Shown here piece after piece: positions 44,346 through 53,872 of a stretch of 64,000 nucleotides of DNA. The stretch is from positions 1,364,001 to 1,428,000 of the forward strand of contig NZ_CP150233.1 of assembly GCF_037974265.1 (NCBI RefSeq). The letters are read 5' to 3'. The DNA comes from Paenibacillus sp. FSL R5-0623 (GTDB taxonomy: Bacteria > Bacillota > Bacilli > Paenibacillales > Paenibacillaceae). Numbering within the stretch: the stretch's first letter is position 1; each line of letters opens with the position of its first letter. A program made the translations under genes and the position numbers. A model generated the notes under the pieces. It searched no databases and had not been told where the DNA came from. It saw only the letters and a program-made list of their open reading frames with translations.

Positions 44346-45323
44346 TTGCTTGATGAAACACTTGGTATTTACACTACTTCTGGGAAACACCTCTACACCT
44401 TTGCTTGCCACGAGAACGAGCAAGAATTATGTATGCTGGAGCTGAATACGCTGCTTGAACCGAGTTCGGAGATCCGTATGGATATGGGGGCGTATGTGTG
44501 GTCCGAACGATGTATTCCACCTGGACGCAGTCCTTTTATCCATGGCAGACTGGACGTGTTCGGCGAAGGGGGCAGCGTGACTGATCTGCTTCCTTTTGCC
44601 AGAGATATTCATCTGTTGCCAGAAGAGACATTTAAGGTAGTTTGTCTGAAAGAAGGGGATCATACACCTGATTATGCACAGTCTCGCCAACTGGAAAAAG
44701 AAGTTGGCATGTGCATTAAAGGCAAGGCACAGATGAAACAACCTAAGGTGACTTTCGGCCTAATCCAAACAGGAGAAAAATGGATCTTGGGCCAGTGGAC
44801 AGAAGCCGATCGATCATGGCAGATTCATCGGCAGAAGCCGCAAAATTACTCAACTGGATTTGGCATCACACTTGCGAGAGCGCTGGTTAATATTGCTGTT
44901 CCGAGAGTAGAAAACCATCGGTTGCTTGATCCATGTTGCGGTATGGGAACGGTTGTCATTGAGGCTTTATCCATGGGAATTGATGCAAAAGGTAACGATC
45001 TCAATCCGCTGGCTGTCCGAGGTGCGCGAATCAATCTGCCGCATTATGGATATGATTCAGATCGAATCACACTGGGGGATATGAATGAACTGCAAGATTT
45101 GTATGATGCGGCAATTCTGGACATGCCCTATAACCTCTGCTCTGTACTTCCGGATGCTGAGCAACGAGCCATGTTGGAGAGTTTGCGCAGATTGGCAAAA
45201 CGAGCAGTGATTGTTTCCACAGAGTGGGTAGAAGAGCACTTGTTGGAAGCAGGATGGACTGTAAAAGAGTACCGAACAGTACATAAAGGCACGTTTATAC
45301 GTCATATTTGGCTGTGTACGTAA
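44346..45323 (+). CDS. TRM11-family SAM-dependent methyltransferase
   Basis: The 325-residue protein has an N-terminal substrate-binding part and a C-terminal Rossmann methyltransferase (from about residue 170): FGITLARALVNIA, the SAM-binding LLDPCCGMGTVVIEAL, and the catalytic-type DMPYNL motif related to the D-P-P-Y of amino-methylating enzymes. Trm11 relatives methylate guanosine in tRNA; the bacterial substrate here is unknown. It starts with TTG 44346 behind AAGGAGAGGGGGA. It is transcribed alone, ending at a bidirectional terminator. Confidence 0.85.
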   Translation: MLDETLGIYTTSGKHLYTFACHENEQELCMLELNTLLEPSSEIRMDMGAYVWSERCIPPGRSPFIHGRLDVFGEGGSVTDLLPFARDIHLLPEETFKVVCLKEGDHTPDYAQSRQLEKEVGMCIKGKAQMKQPKVTFGLIQTGEKWILGQWTEADRSWQIHRQKPQNYSTGFGITLARALVNIAVPRVENHRLLDPCCGMGTVVIEALSMGIDAKGNDLNPLAVRGARINLPHYGYDSDRITLGDMNELQDLYDAAILDMPYNLCSVLPDAEQRAMLESLRRLAKRAVIVSTEWVEEHLLEAGWTVKEYRTVHKGTFIRHIWLCT

Positions 45324-45334
45324 GCGTTAAAAAC

Positions 45335-45379
45335 AAAAAAAATCTACCTCTAGGAAAATTTCCAGAGGTAGATTTTTTT
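45335..45379. terminator. Bidirectional terminator
   Basis: ATCTACCTCT (45342-45351) pairs with AGAGGTAGAT (45364-45373), flanked by A-run on the left and T-run on the right. It serves the convergent methyltransferase (+) and hydroxyacid dehydrogenase (-) genes. Confidence 0.88.
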
Positions 45380-45502
45380 GTTGCTTACATATCCATTGAA
45401 CTAACCGTTTACACTAGAACGTAGAGGAGAGAAATATTTCTTTAGTTCTATTGATATCGTTGATCTGATTTGCACAATATTGCATGGGAACGGGTGTTTG
45501 TG

Positions 45503-46459
45503 TTAATATTTATGACTATAATCCACAAGGTTCACCGGCAGGGTATCGCCAGCAACGTAAGCTTCCAGATTTTTGACGAAAATATCGACTGCTCGATTCG
45601 TGTATTGCTCTGTACTTCCTGCGATATGAGGCGTAATTAACACATTATCCATGCCCCATAGCGGGTGGTCTGCAGGAAGTGGTTCTTCTTCGAACACGTC
45701 CAGTGCGGCGAAGGCAACTTGGCCGTTTTGGAGTGCATTCAGCAAGGCTTCTGTTTTCACACTGGGGCCGCGGCCCACATTGACAAAGCAGGCACCAGAT
45801 CGGAACTGCTCAAATGCAGTTTGATCATATATATGTTTGGTTTCATCGGTTAGCGGTAAAATATTAATTACATAATCGCCCTGGCTCAAGGCTTCATGCA
45901 GCCCGGTCATGTCGTACATTTGGTCCACATTGGGGACATCCTTACCTGAGCGGCGAACTCCGATCGTGCGCATGCCGAGTGCTTTGAGAATACGGGCTGT
46001 TTCCGTACCGATCTCACCTACACCAACGATGACCGCTGTTTTGCCATGTAGTTCCGGCAGTGGTTTGGCAGGAGCTTTCCATTCGGCCTGCTGTTGATGC
46101 AGCATAGCTTGTCTCAGCCAGCGACTGTGGGACAACATCATGCCCAGAATAATTTCGGTGATTGGAATCGCGTGAACTCCATTTGCACTGGTGACCTGAA
46201 CGTTCTTTTGTTGCAGATCAGCGAAGGGGAGATTGTCCACACCAGCAGACCAGACCTGAACCCACTTCAACAGGCTGTCCTGTTTTAATGCATGTTCTGT
46301 GACGAGTGGGGACCAGCCGAGAATAATCTCAGCTTCTTTCAACTCAGCGGGGTCCAATTCCTTGGCTTTTCCGAATTTCAGGGTGTATCCCGGTGCAGCA
46401 TTCTGAATGCGTTGTTGCTGTTCTTCGGATAGAGATGGAAAACATACAATTTTACCCAT
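45503..46459 (-). CDS. D-isomer-specific 2-hydroxyacid dehydrogenase
   Basis: The 318-residue oxidoreductase has the NAD-binding motif VGVGEIGTETARILKALG (about 142-160), the INILPLTDETKH segment, FVNVGRGPSVKTEAL and the catalytic His in ITPHIAGST. It interconverts 2-hydroxy and 2-keto acids with NAD(P)H; the substrate cannot be told from sequence. GGAGGACCACACATT precedes the ATG. It is a single gene, divergent from thpR. Confidence 0.92.
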   Translation of the reverse strand: MGKIVCFPSLSEEQQQRIQNAAPGYTLKFGKAKELDPAELKEAEIILGWSPLVTEHALKQDSLLKWVQVWSAGVDNLPFADLQQKNVQVTSANGVHAIPITEIILGMMLSHSRWLRQAMLHQQQAEWKAPAKPLPELHGKTAVIVGVGEIGTETARILKALGMRTIGVRRSGKDVPNVDQMYDMTGLHEALSQGDYVINILPLTDETKHIYDQTAFEQFRSGACFVNVGRGPSVKTEALLNALQNGQVAFAALDVFEEEPLPADHPLWGMDNVLITPHIAGSTEQYTNRAVDIFVKNLEAYVAGDTLPVNLVDYSHKY

Positions 46460-46666
46460 AATGTGTGGTCCTCCTGAGATAAATAGTTTGATGAGTTTGA
46501 TAATTAAAGTGTATCAGATTTGATGTTGGATGTGCATTAAGGTGGGAAATGCAGGAATCTAGCCTTATTTGCAAATGGTTATATTTGTGTCACTCTATAC
46601 TTACCCAACTTGAAACGATATGTATAGTTATGAAATAATAGAGCGAACTTTAGAGAGGTGTATGCA

Positions 46667-47269
46667 ATGAATAACCAATCACACCAGGATCATTCATCCC
46701 GACGGGAAAGATTGTTTGTAGCAATTCGTCTTCCTGTTGCTGTTCAGCAGTCTCTTCAGATGGATGCAAGGCTTGTACAGAACAAGCTGGATTTTCGTAA
46801 ATGGACAGATCATAGAGATTATCATATAACCTTGCAATTTCTGGGGGATACGTTAGTTAGTGACATCGGGCACCTGCGAAAAGCATTGCGCTCAGCAGCA
46901 AGCGGATTTCAGCCGTTTGAACTTCAGCTTTCAGACTGGGGCACATTTGGACTTGAAGAAGCACCTAAGGTGCTTTGGAAAGGTGTTAGCGGAGAGATAG
47001 AGCACTTGTTTTCATTGCAAAAACAAATCGTGCAGGCGACTTCGCCCCTTGGGTATGAAGCTGAATTAAGACCGTATGCTCCCCATATTACCGTTGCCAG
47101 AAAATATCTGGGACAAGTTCCAGGTAATGAGAATAAAGGGGTATCTGGCGTGCTTCCGGAACATTCCACAGGTGCTAATTCATGGATGGTGGAGGACATT
47201 GTACTTTATGTGACAAGGCTGGGGCAATCGCCAATGTATGAGGTCGTGGATACGTTCACTTTTTCCTGA
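46667..47269 (+). CDS. thpR: RNA 2',3'-cyclic phosphodiesterase (2H family, ThpR)
   Basis: The 200-residue product has the two HxT motifs that define 2H phosphoesterases, in YHITLQFLGD and APHITVARKY, and the N-terminal RLFVAIRLPVAVQQSL typical of ThpR. It opens 2',3'-cyclic phosphate ends of RNA. ATG 46667 follows GAGAGG at 8 nt; GTG 46658 is less well spaced. Its physiological role in Firmicutes is unclear. Confidence 0.92.
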   Translation: MNNQSHQDHSSRRERLFVAIRLPVAVQQSLQMDARLVQNKLDFRKWTDHRDYHITLQFLGDTLVSDIGHLRKALRSAASGFQPFELQLSDWGTFGLEEAPKVLWKGVSGEIEHLFSLQKQIVQATSPLGYEAELRPYAPHITVARKYLGQVPGNENKGVSGVLPEHSTGANSWMVEDIVLYVTRLGQSPMYEVVDTFTFS

Positions 47270-47400
47270 TAATCATTTTTATGCCATAAAATCACATTGA
47301 CATAACGTTTATCCCTATGTAATATTAGCCAACGTTATTCAAATTCTTTTTTTTTGGGTTACTTAGTTAAGGGAATTGTTTCGACAGGAGGAATCTTCGA

Positions 47401-48258
47401 ATGAACATTATAAGCAAAAATCGTTGGGTAGCACCGATGTTATCAGTGCTGCTTGTATGTATAGTGGGGGTAAATGTCGTTCAGGCGACGGGGAAGTGGA
47501 ATGAAGCTAGTGATAGTAAACAGATGACCGAACTTGCGGCTTCTGTGCAAAATAACCAAACATCTACGCAAGAAGAGAGGCGCATGATGGAAGATGGGAC
47601 AAGTCTGTCTTCTAATCTGTCTGCCCAAACCGTAGCGTGGACTGAATCTCTGCCAGCGAAGAACTGGCTTACGACTGCTCAGGAAGAGCAGGAACTGCAA
47701 GAAGCGAAGGCCAAGAACAAAGCTAGAGCGGTAGCTGCGGCCAAAGCCAAAAAAGAAGCTGCACTGAAATTGGCCAAAGTGAAACGTGCCAAAGAAGTTG
47801 CTGCTGTAACAACTCCCCCCAAAAAACTATACTTTACACGGACCAAACTTCTGAACCAGGAAGACTCGAAACTTGCAACCTGGTCATACAGTGTGTCCGA
47901 TAAAGAACTGCATCTGCTGCAAAAAATCGTCATGGCAGAGGCAGAAGGTGAACCGTACGAAGGCAAAGTGGCAGTTGCCAATGTTGTCTTAAACCGGCTG
48001 CGGTCAGCCAATTTTCCCGATACCATTTACAAGGTCATCTATCAGAAATCCCAGTTTAGTCCTGTAGCGAACGGACGTATGAAACGTGTGGTTCCCAACG
48101 AGGACAGCATCAAAGCAGTGAATGCTGCGTTGAACGGGAAGAAGGAAGTTGCCGATGATACGTATTATTTCTTATCATTGACGCTTGCCGACGATCTGAC
48201 AGTTGCCCGCTCGCAGAAAAAAGTAAAAACGATCGGTCATCATACTTTTTACAAGTAA
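47401..48258 (+). CDS. SleB/CwlJ-type cell wall hydrolase
   Basis: The 285-residue protein has an N-terminal signal or anchor (about 8-28), a low-complexity, Ala/Lys-rich helical region (about 95-130) and a C-terminal hydrolase 2 domain (about 170-285; VMAEAEGEPYEGKVAVANVV, LNRLRSANFPDTIY). This family includes spore cortex-lytic enzymes that cleave cortex peptidoglycan, but members also act in vegetative cells. There is no peptidoglycan-binding domain in front, unlike SleB. GACAGGAGGAAT precedes the ATG. Confidence 0.88.
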   Translation: MNIISKNRWVAPMLSVLLVCIVGVNVVQATGKWNEASDSKQMTELAASVQNNQTSTQEERRMMEDGTSLSSNLSAQTVAWTESLPAKNWLTTAQEEQELQEAKAKNKARAVAAAKAKKEAALKLAKVKRAKEVAAVTTPPKKLYFTRTKLLNQEDSKLATWSYSVSDKELHLLQKIVMAEAEGEPYEGKVAVANVVLNRLRSANFPDTIYKVIYQKSQFSPVANGRMKRVVPNEDSIKAVNAALNGKKEVADDTYYFLSLTLADDLTVARSQKKVKTIGHHTFYK

Positions 48259-48421
48259 TCGACCCGTAAATTCTGCAAACAGGCAGGCTAGTTAACTGTG
48301 TGTGCATCACACGGCCCTTGAAAAAGCCTGAATCGTAGTTTTATTTCGTTATTTTAAAATATCGTTATACTCTAAATTACCCTTTTTCCTGCCAAATCAT
48401 ACGGTGGAATTAGTGAAAATA

Positions 48422-48463
48422 AAAGAAGGTTCCCTTCCAAAAATTCGGAAGGGAACCTTCTTT
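48422..48463. terminator. Bidirectional terminator
   Basis: AAAGAAGGTTCCCTTCC (48422-48438) pairs perfectly with GGAAGGGAACCTTCTTT (48447-48463) around an 8-nt loop. It separates the convergent hydrolase and glycosyltransferase genes. Confidence 0.9.
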
Positions 48464-48533
48464 GTATATCGTGAGCAATTGTCTTGTCCTCTATAACACC
48501 TCGTGAGAGCTGTTCTAAAGGTCCATAGAGGCG

Positions 48534-49748
48534 TCAGAATGGTATTCTGGTACCTGACAAGGACGTGGCAGTAATTCCGGCTGTGAAGCGCTCCAAGGAG
48601 GTTGTTGTGACTTCGGCTGTCGTCGGAAACAATAAGTCATGAACAGCTTGAGCACAGCACTTCGGATCATAGACCGACTGGTTATCTGAAATATGTGCTG
48701 CGTTCAGCGGACTTTCAGTTTGAGTAGACGCCTGCTCAACTAGTTGTCTGAAACGATTGGTGATCACGTCGGCAGAATGAATGACCTGGCCGTATCCGGC
48801 TTGTACAAAGTATTCACAGTTCTCTTCCTCTTGACCTGCAATCGGAGGAATGAACAACATCGGTAGACCCTTGGCCAGCGCTTCGGTGCATGTCATGCCA
48901 CCTGGCTTCGTAATCAGCACATCGGATACATCCATCAGTTTGCTTACTTCCCGTGTATATCCCAGAATACGAATATTCGGATGCTGGAAGCAAGGCATTT
49001 CCTTCATTTTTGCGATCATTTTTTCATTGCTTCCTAGACAAAAGACCAATTGAACACGATCTGCCCAGGACGTGAGAGCTTTCATATGGTCCTCATCAAA
49101 CGAAAGTCCCCATCCACCACCCATAAGCAGCGCCGTAGGCATGTTCTGAAGCCCCATCTCTTCCCGTAGCTTCACCTTATCTCCTGCTTCCCAGAAGTCT
49201 GGATGCACAGGGATTCCCGTGATCTGAATGTGGGATGGATCGACACCACGGATCTCAAGCAATGCTTTGACCTGAGGGGTAGAGACCAGATATTTGTTCA
49301 CTTCTGGATTAATCCATGTTCCGTGCACGTCATAATCCGTTACGACGGTATAGAGCGGAATATTCAGACCCTGGCGTTTAAGCCGGGAGATGACAGCATT
49401 CGGAAAAGGATGGGTACAGATCACCGCATCGGGTTTCAGTTGGGATACGACCTGTGCCGTCTGTGTATAGAAAATTCGGTGCAACGCCAGCTTGGTAAAA
49501 CCATTTAATGATTTATTGTACTGTGTGCGGTACAACAGGCTGACCAGTTTGGGTTGAACCGATAGTGTCTTTCGATATGCAGAGAAAATTAGTGGAGCTA
49601 CCGTTGGGTTCAAAAATTTGCCTAGTTCAATGACACGACTGTGAACATGTGGACTGACTTTTTTGATGCCATGTGCCAGCGCATGAGCGGCCTGAGTGTG
49701 ACCGGTACCGAAACCTTCCGATAATAAGAGCACTCTTGGTTTTCGCAT
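48534..49748 (-). CDS. Processive diacylglycerol glycosyltransferase-like (MGDG synthase family)
   Basis: The 404-residue glycosyltransferase has the MGDG-synthase N-terminal motif SEGFGTGHTQAAHALAHGIK and a C-terminal UDP-sugar site (LLMGGGWGLSFDEDH, then KPGGMTCTEALAKGLPMLFI). Relatives such as UgtP add glucose from UDP-glucose to diacylglycerol for glycolipids and lipoteichoic acid anchors. The start at 49748 is chosen because AAAGGTGAAC lies before it; the in-frame upstream extension is not protein-like. UDP-glucose would be made by GtaB (62649). The exact acceptor is not certain. Confidence 0.87.
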   Translation of the reverse strand: MRKPRVLLLSEGFGTGHTQAAHALAHGIKKVSPHVHSRVIELGKFLNPTVAPLIFSAYRKTLSVQPKLVSLLYRTQYNKSLNGFTKLALHRIFYTQTAQVVSQLKPDAVICTHPFPNAVISRLKRQGLNIPLYTVVTDYDVHGTWINPEVNKYLVSTPQVKALLEIRGVDPSHIQITGIPVHPDFWEAGDKVKLREEMGLQNMPTALLMGGGWGLSFDEDHMKALTSWADRVQLVFCLGSNEKMIAKMKEMPCFQHPNIRILGYTREVSKLMDVSDVLITKPGGMTCTEALAKGLPMLFIPPIAGQEEENCEYFVQAGYGQVIHSADVITNRFRQLVEQASTQTESPLNAAHISDNQSVYDPKCCAQAVHDLLFPTTAEVTTTSLERFTAGITATSLSGTRIPF

Positions 49749-50015
49749 GAGTTCACCTTTATTCATAAGTTTAAATTTAAAATGAAGATATTCATCGATT
49801 ATTCTGCTATAGAAAGCAATTACTACATGAATATACATTGAAGCACAGAATCATGTTTCTTCTATGAATATTTACACCATATATCTTGCGATGAGACAGC
49901 CTAACTTCATTTATATGCGTATTGTTTGAATCATCTTACACTATAGACGACGACAGAGGGAGTTTCCACTGCATTTAGGTTAAAAAATATTAACACAATT
50001 TTTTCATTGTTAGGG

Positions 50016-50044
50016 TTGCAATCTTAATTCGAAGGTGGTATTGT
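50016..50044 (+). promoter_or_regulatory. Promoter of the TetR gene
   Basis: TTGCAA (50016-50021) and TATTGT (50039-50044) with 17 nt spacing form a fair SigA promoter. The palindrome at 50059-50081 lies just downstream, over the expected start region. Confidence 0.5.
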
Positions 50045-50058
50045 ATATTTTGACCGAA

Positions 50059-50081
50059 TGACCGAATCGTATTTCTGGTCA
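50059..50081 (+). promoter_or_regulatory. TGACC-N13-GGTCA palindrome (putative TetR operator 1)
   Basis: TGACC at 50059-50063 and GGTCA at 50077-50081 form an inverted repeat with 13 nt between arms. The same palindrome with the same spacing lies upstream of yhgE at 50801-50823. The shared site fits autoregulation by the TetR protein encoded between them. Confidence 0.6.
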
Positions 50082-50128
50082 TTTATGTAGATCGATTGAA
50101 CCATGAATGTGATTAAAGGAGGGATACG

Positions 50129-50710
50129 ATGGCTCCGATTGACAGGAGACAGCAGGTTATTCATGCAGCAGCCCAGTCGTTTGCCATGTTTGGATACAAA
50201 GCAACGACGATGGATCAGGTTGCCAAGATTGCGAACGTTGGCAAAGGAACGATCTATACATTTTTCACGAATAAAGAACAATTGTTTGATCAGATCCTGG
50301 TAGAAGTGATTCAGGAAATGAAGAACATCGCGCATCGTGAAGTACATCAGGAAAGTGCATTTTTTGATAATCTGTTTCGGGTACTGGATGAATTGTTAGA
50401 GTTCCGTCGTGATCACGATCTGCTGGTTAAGTTATCACAGGAGTTGAAGGACTTTGGAACGCTGCAGGCCAAGGAAGGTCTGGACAAGGTGGAGAAAGTA
50501 ATCTCCGATTTTCTGGCTAAGGAGCTTGAGAAAGCAAAAGACAATGGAGAGATTCGAGATTGTGATCCGCAAGTCGTCGCATTTATGATGATTCGCCTGT
50601 ACATTGCACTCACCTCAGACTGGAGCAAACAACATCAACCGCTGAGCAAAGAGGAAATCAAGACTTACTTTCGCCTTTTCTTAATGGAAGGAATTGCTGC
50701 TCTAACGTAA
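50129..50710 (+). CDS. TetR/AcrR-family transcriptional regulator
   Basis: The 193-residue protein has the N-terminal TetR helix-turn-helix (about 5-60; FGYKATTMDQVAKIANVGKG, TIYTFFTNKEQLFDQIL) and a C-terminal ligand and dimer domain. AAAGGAGGGATACG precedes the ATG. It is directly upstream of yhgE, the same arrangement as yhgD-yhgE in Bacillus subtilis. It probably represses itself and yhgE through the two palindromes described. The ligand is unknown. Confidence 0.92.
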   Translation: MAPIDRRQQVIHAAAQSFAMFGYKATTMDQVAKIANVGKGTIYTFFTNKEQLFDQILVEVIQEMKNIAHREVHQESAFFDNLFRVLDELLEFRRDHDLLVKLSQELKDFGTLQAKEGLDKVEKVISDFLAKELEKAKDNGEIRDCDPQVVAFMMIRLYIALTSDWSKQHQPLSKEEIKTYFRLFLMEGIAALT

Positions 50711-50761
50711 TCCGAATTTATATCTACTATAATATATGGATTTTCACGCGTATCAAGCAGG

Positions 50762-50791
50762 GAGGCTTGTCGGAAGACAGGTTGTTTTTTT
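50762..50791 (+). terminator. Terminator after the TetR gene
   Basis: A short stem (GCTTGTC with GACAGGT, wobble pairs) with a GGAA loop is followed by seven T. It suggests that yhgE is also transcribed from its own promoter downstream. Confidence 0.5.
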
Positions 50792-50800
50792 GTCCTAAAG

Positions 50801-50823
50801 TGACCGTTTGAGGAAAGTGGTCA
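50801..50823 (+). promoter_or_regulatory. TGACC-N13-GGTCA palindrome (putative TetR operator 2)
   Basis: TGACC (50801-50805) and GGTCA (50819-50823), 13 nt apart, repeat the arrangement at 50059. The site lies 95 nt before the yhgE start codon. Confidence 0.6.
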
Positions 50824-50917
50824 GTTCGTGTTTCAGTATGTTTTCTGGAATGCCGCATTGTATTTCATTATGGTTATTCCTGCTCATGGAGCAGAGAGAT
50901 TAAGGGGAGAAAATGAC

Positions 50918-53200
50918 ATGAAATCTTTATCCGTGTTTTTCAAGGATGTGGGATCGGCCGTGAGAAACCCGAAGGTGTTGATCCCTGTTATTGCAATTAT
51001 GTTTATACCGATCCTGTATAGTGGCATCTATCTGGCGGCCTATTGGGACCCATATGGTCATGTGGATGAGATGCCAGTTGCCGTTGTTAATCTGGACAAA
51101 GGTGCTGAGCTGGAGGGCAAATCCCTCCATGTGGGTAGTGATCTGGTGGATGAACTGAAGAAAAATGCCGATTTCAAATGGGATTTTGTCAGTGCGAGTC
51201 AAGCCAAAGAAGGCATGAGTAATGACAAATATTATATGCAAATTACGATTCCGGAGAACTTCTCATCCCAAGCAACAACATTGCTCGATGACAAGCCGGA
51301 GCCGGCTGATCTGATCTATGAACCGAATGGCAATTACAGCTTTGTCGGTGCACAGATTGGTAAGACGGCTATTAAGGACCTGAAAGCAAAAGTCTCAGCC
51401 AAAGTAACGGAATCCTATGCAGAGACATTGCTCGACAAGTTCTCCGAAGTATCGGATGGCTTGGCTGAGGCAGGCGATGGGGCGGGTGAACTGAATACCG
51501 GCGCAGGTAAACTGGATGATGGTGCTGTTAAGCTCAAGGATAACCTGGCGAAGCTTGCATCAGGAACACTTGAACTTCAGGAAGGACTTTCTCCATTAAG
51601 TGATGGTGTTAACGCGCTGCATACAGGGGCAACCAAGCTTGAAAGTGGAACATCGAATCTTGTATCCGGTCTGCAACAGCTTCAGGCAGCTGCTTCGAGC
51701 CAGCTTCAGAGCGGAGCAGATCAGTTGAAGGATGGCAGCGCCAAGTTGGAAACCGGACTTCAGTCTTCACTGGATGGCACAAGTAAGTTGCAGGCTGGCC
51801 TGAAATCGTCAGAACAGGGCAGTGCGAAGCTGTCGGATGGTCTGCAAAGTGCCGTTCAGGGCAGCGGTACACTGGCAACAGGCCTGCAATCGGCTGTAGA
51901 TGGCAGTTCCAAGGTTGCTGATGGTGCACAGGGTGTAGCCGCCGGATTGAAACAGCTTGCTGCATCAAACCCGGAACTGGCCGAAAATGCGGATGTACAG
52001 AAACTGCTTGCGGCAAGTGAAGCTGTTGCTGATGGCAGTGCACAACTGCATGAGAGCGAGCAGAAGCTGGCGCAGGGTGCAGATCAGCTGCATCAGGGTA
52101 ACCAGCAACTGGCTGCGGGTGCAGCCGAGCTTCATGGAGGTCAGGAGCAACTTCTGGCTGGTGCGAACCAGTTAGTGGATGGTCAGCAACAATTGCTGGC
52201 TGGTGCCGGGCAGCTTAGTCAAGGAGGAACACAGCTCTCCGATGGCCTGAAGCAGTTCAGCGGCAAGTTGGGTGATGCTGCAAGTGGCGGTACATTGCTT
52301 GCAGATGGTGCCAAGCAGCTGGGCTCAGGGACAACAGCTCTGCAAACGGGTGTAGGTAAACTAAGTGGTGGCGTTAATTCACTAACCGATGGTTCGAAGC
52401 AATTGGGTGATGGCGCGGGCAAACTGGCTGACGGTCTTACCGAGCTAAAAGATGGCTCAAGTGAACTGGCAACCAAGCTGAATGACGCCGCTCAGAAAAC
52501 ATCCGAAGTTAAGAAAACGGATGATGTAGTGAACATGTTCGCTGAACCGGTGAACTCCTCGGAGAACACAGCAGAGAACGTGAGCAATTATGGTACAGGA
52601 TTGACACCGTTCTTCCTGTCGATCGGTCTGTTTGTGGGATCGTTGATTTCCACGATTGTATTGAAAATGCGGGAAACGTCCGTACCTGGTGCAACAGGCT
52701 GGAATCGTTTTGTCAGCCGGACACTGGTATTTGGGTCCGTGAGCATTTTCCAATCGGTTATTGTGGCAAGTTTCATGTTATATGGTCTTGGACTGGAGAC
52801 GCACAGCGTAGGGCTGTTCTACCTGTTTACCATTATTACGGGGCTGACCTTCATGTTGATTGTTCAAGCACTTGTAACCTGGCTGGATCTGCCTGGACGT
52901 TATGTTGTCATTCTGCTGCTGGTCTTCCAGCTTGCGGCTAGTGCAGGAACCTTCCCGGTAGAACTGATTCCATCATGGCTTCAGGCATTTAGCCCTTGGT
53001 TGCCAATGACACACAGCATTATGGGCTTCAAAGCCGTTGTATCGAGTGGTAATCTGGATGTGATGTGGCATCAGGCTGGTATTCTTAGCATCTATGCAGG
53101 GGTATCCATTCTGCTGACACTTGCTTACTTCCTCTGGAATGGCAGACGTCCGAAAAAAGAAGTCGAACAGGCTGATTCTGGTCAAGTTGTGACGGCATAA
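50918..53200 (+). CDS. yhgE: YhgE/Pip-family membrane protein
   Basis: The 760-residue protein has one N-terminal membrane helix (about 20-42; VLIPVIAIMFIPILYSGIYL), a large extracellular part and about five C-terminal membrane helices (about 575-745), the YhgE/Pip topology. The extracellular part holds a long repeat region (about 190-520) with many L-x-x-G-x-x-x-L-x-x-G units forming an extended helical rod. Relatives serve as phage receptors (Pip of Lactococcus) or in type VII-associated and export functions; the cellular function is not settled. ATG 50918 follows AAGGGGAGAAAATG. It is controlled, by inference, by the TetR protein upstream. Confidence 0.9.
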   Translation: MKSLSVFFKDVGSAVRNPKVLIPVIAIMFIPILYSGIYLAAYWDPYGHVDEMPVAVVNLDKGAELEGKSLHVGSDLVDELKKNADFKWDFVSASQAKEGMSNDKYYMQITIPENFSSQATTLLDDKPEPADLIYEPNGNYSFVGAQIGKTAIKDLKAKVSAKVTESYAETLLDKFSEVSDGLAEAGDGAGELNTGAGKLDDGAVKLKDNLAKLASGTLELQEGLSPLSDGVNALHTGATKLESGTSNLVSGLQQLQAAASSQLQSGADQLKDGSAKLETGLQSSLDGTSKLQAGLKSSEQGSAKLSDGLQSAVQGSGTLATGLQSAVDGSSKVADGAQGVAAGLKQLAASNPELAENADVQKLLAASEAVADGSAQLHESEQKLAQGADQLHQGNQQLAAGAAELHGGQEQLLAGANQLVDGQQQLLAGAGQLSQGGTQLSDGLKQFSGKLGDAASGGTLLADGAKQLGSGTTALQTGVGKLSGGVNSLTDGSKQLGDGAGKLADGLTELKDGSSELATKLNDAAQKTSEVKKTDDVVNMFAEPVNSSENTAENVSNYGTGLTPFFLSIGLFVGSLISTIVLKMRETSVPGATGWNRFVSRTLVFGSVSIFQSVIVASFMLYGLGLETHSVGLFYLFTIITGLTFMLIVQALVTWLDLPGRYVVILLLVFQLAASAGTFPVELIPSWLQAFSPWLPMTHSIMGFKAVVSSGNLDVMWHQAGILSIYAGVSILLTLAYFLWNGRRPKKEVEQADSGQVVTA

Positions 53201-53290
53201 GTCGAACCTGATCTTCAGCAGGGACATATTTTTGAAAAAAAACTTTATTTTCTTGTAGTGAAATTATGCAATATAGTAGTCAAATAGTGC

Positions 53291-53330
53291 AAATAGCCTG
53301 TGACCCCAAAAAGGGGTTGCAGGCTATTTT
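53291..53330 (+). terminator. yhgE terminator
   Basis: AATAGCCTG and ACCCC pair with GGGGT and CAGGCTATT around an AAAAA loop, with a small TG/TG bulge, followed by TTTTG. Confidence 0.85.
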
Positions 53331-53872
53331 GTATACAAATGCATAGAGAAGTAAAGTTTCGCTGGCTTAAGCAGTGAAAATTTGGTGGAATTATGGATAA
53401 AGGCAGGCTGCACATGGAACGATTTTCTTCTGTCAGCAATTTAATTCAGTTGTACTCTGGCATAAAAAGTGTATAATTATTCGAAAAAGAGATGAATTTA
53501 AACGTCACTACTGTAAAGCTGTACTGCAAAACATTTCTTATCAGAGGTATTAAAAAGTTTAAATTGCGCTGATGTTAGGTCGGTGTTAAAATAATAGAAC
53601 TATATCAAAAAAACGTCGCTCCATTTCAGTAGCCGTGCCAGCGGCTGCGTGTTGATTTATACATGCTGTTTGCCGGATCGTCCAGATCAGCTCATCTCAT
53701 TTAATGGCTTCTGCCCAATAGCAGGCATTATTTTTGACAGTCTCATGCTGTCACCTCTTCTATCTAGCAGGCTCTATCGCAAGCGAAAGGCCAGCTCCTC
53801 CCGTTTCATTGTTGCCTGTTGCCTATGTTCTTGATCTTTCCGAAATACTTCATTATAGAAAGGTTGCGTTCC
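53331..53872 (+). promoter_or_regulatory. gltB upstream region with candidate promoters
   Basis: The 540-nt gene-free leader region contains TTGTAC and TATAAT (53450-53477, 16 nt spacing) and a second candidate, TTGCGC and TAAAAT (53564-53592, 17 nt spacing). No riboswitch or attenuator that I recognise is seen between them and the gltB start, and no gltC-like regulator gene is divergent here, unlike Bacillus subtilis. Confidence 0.4.
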
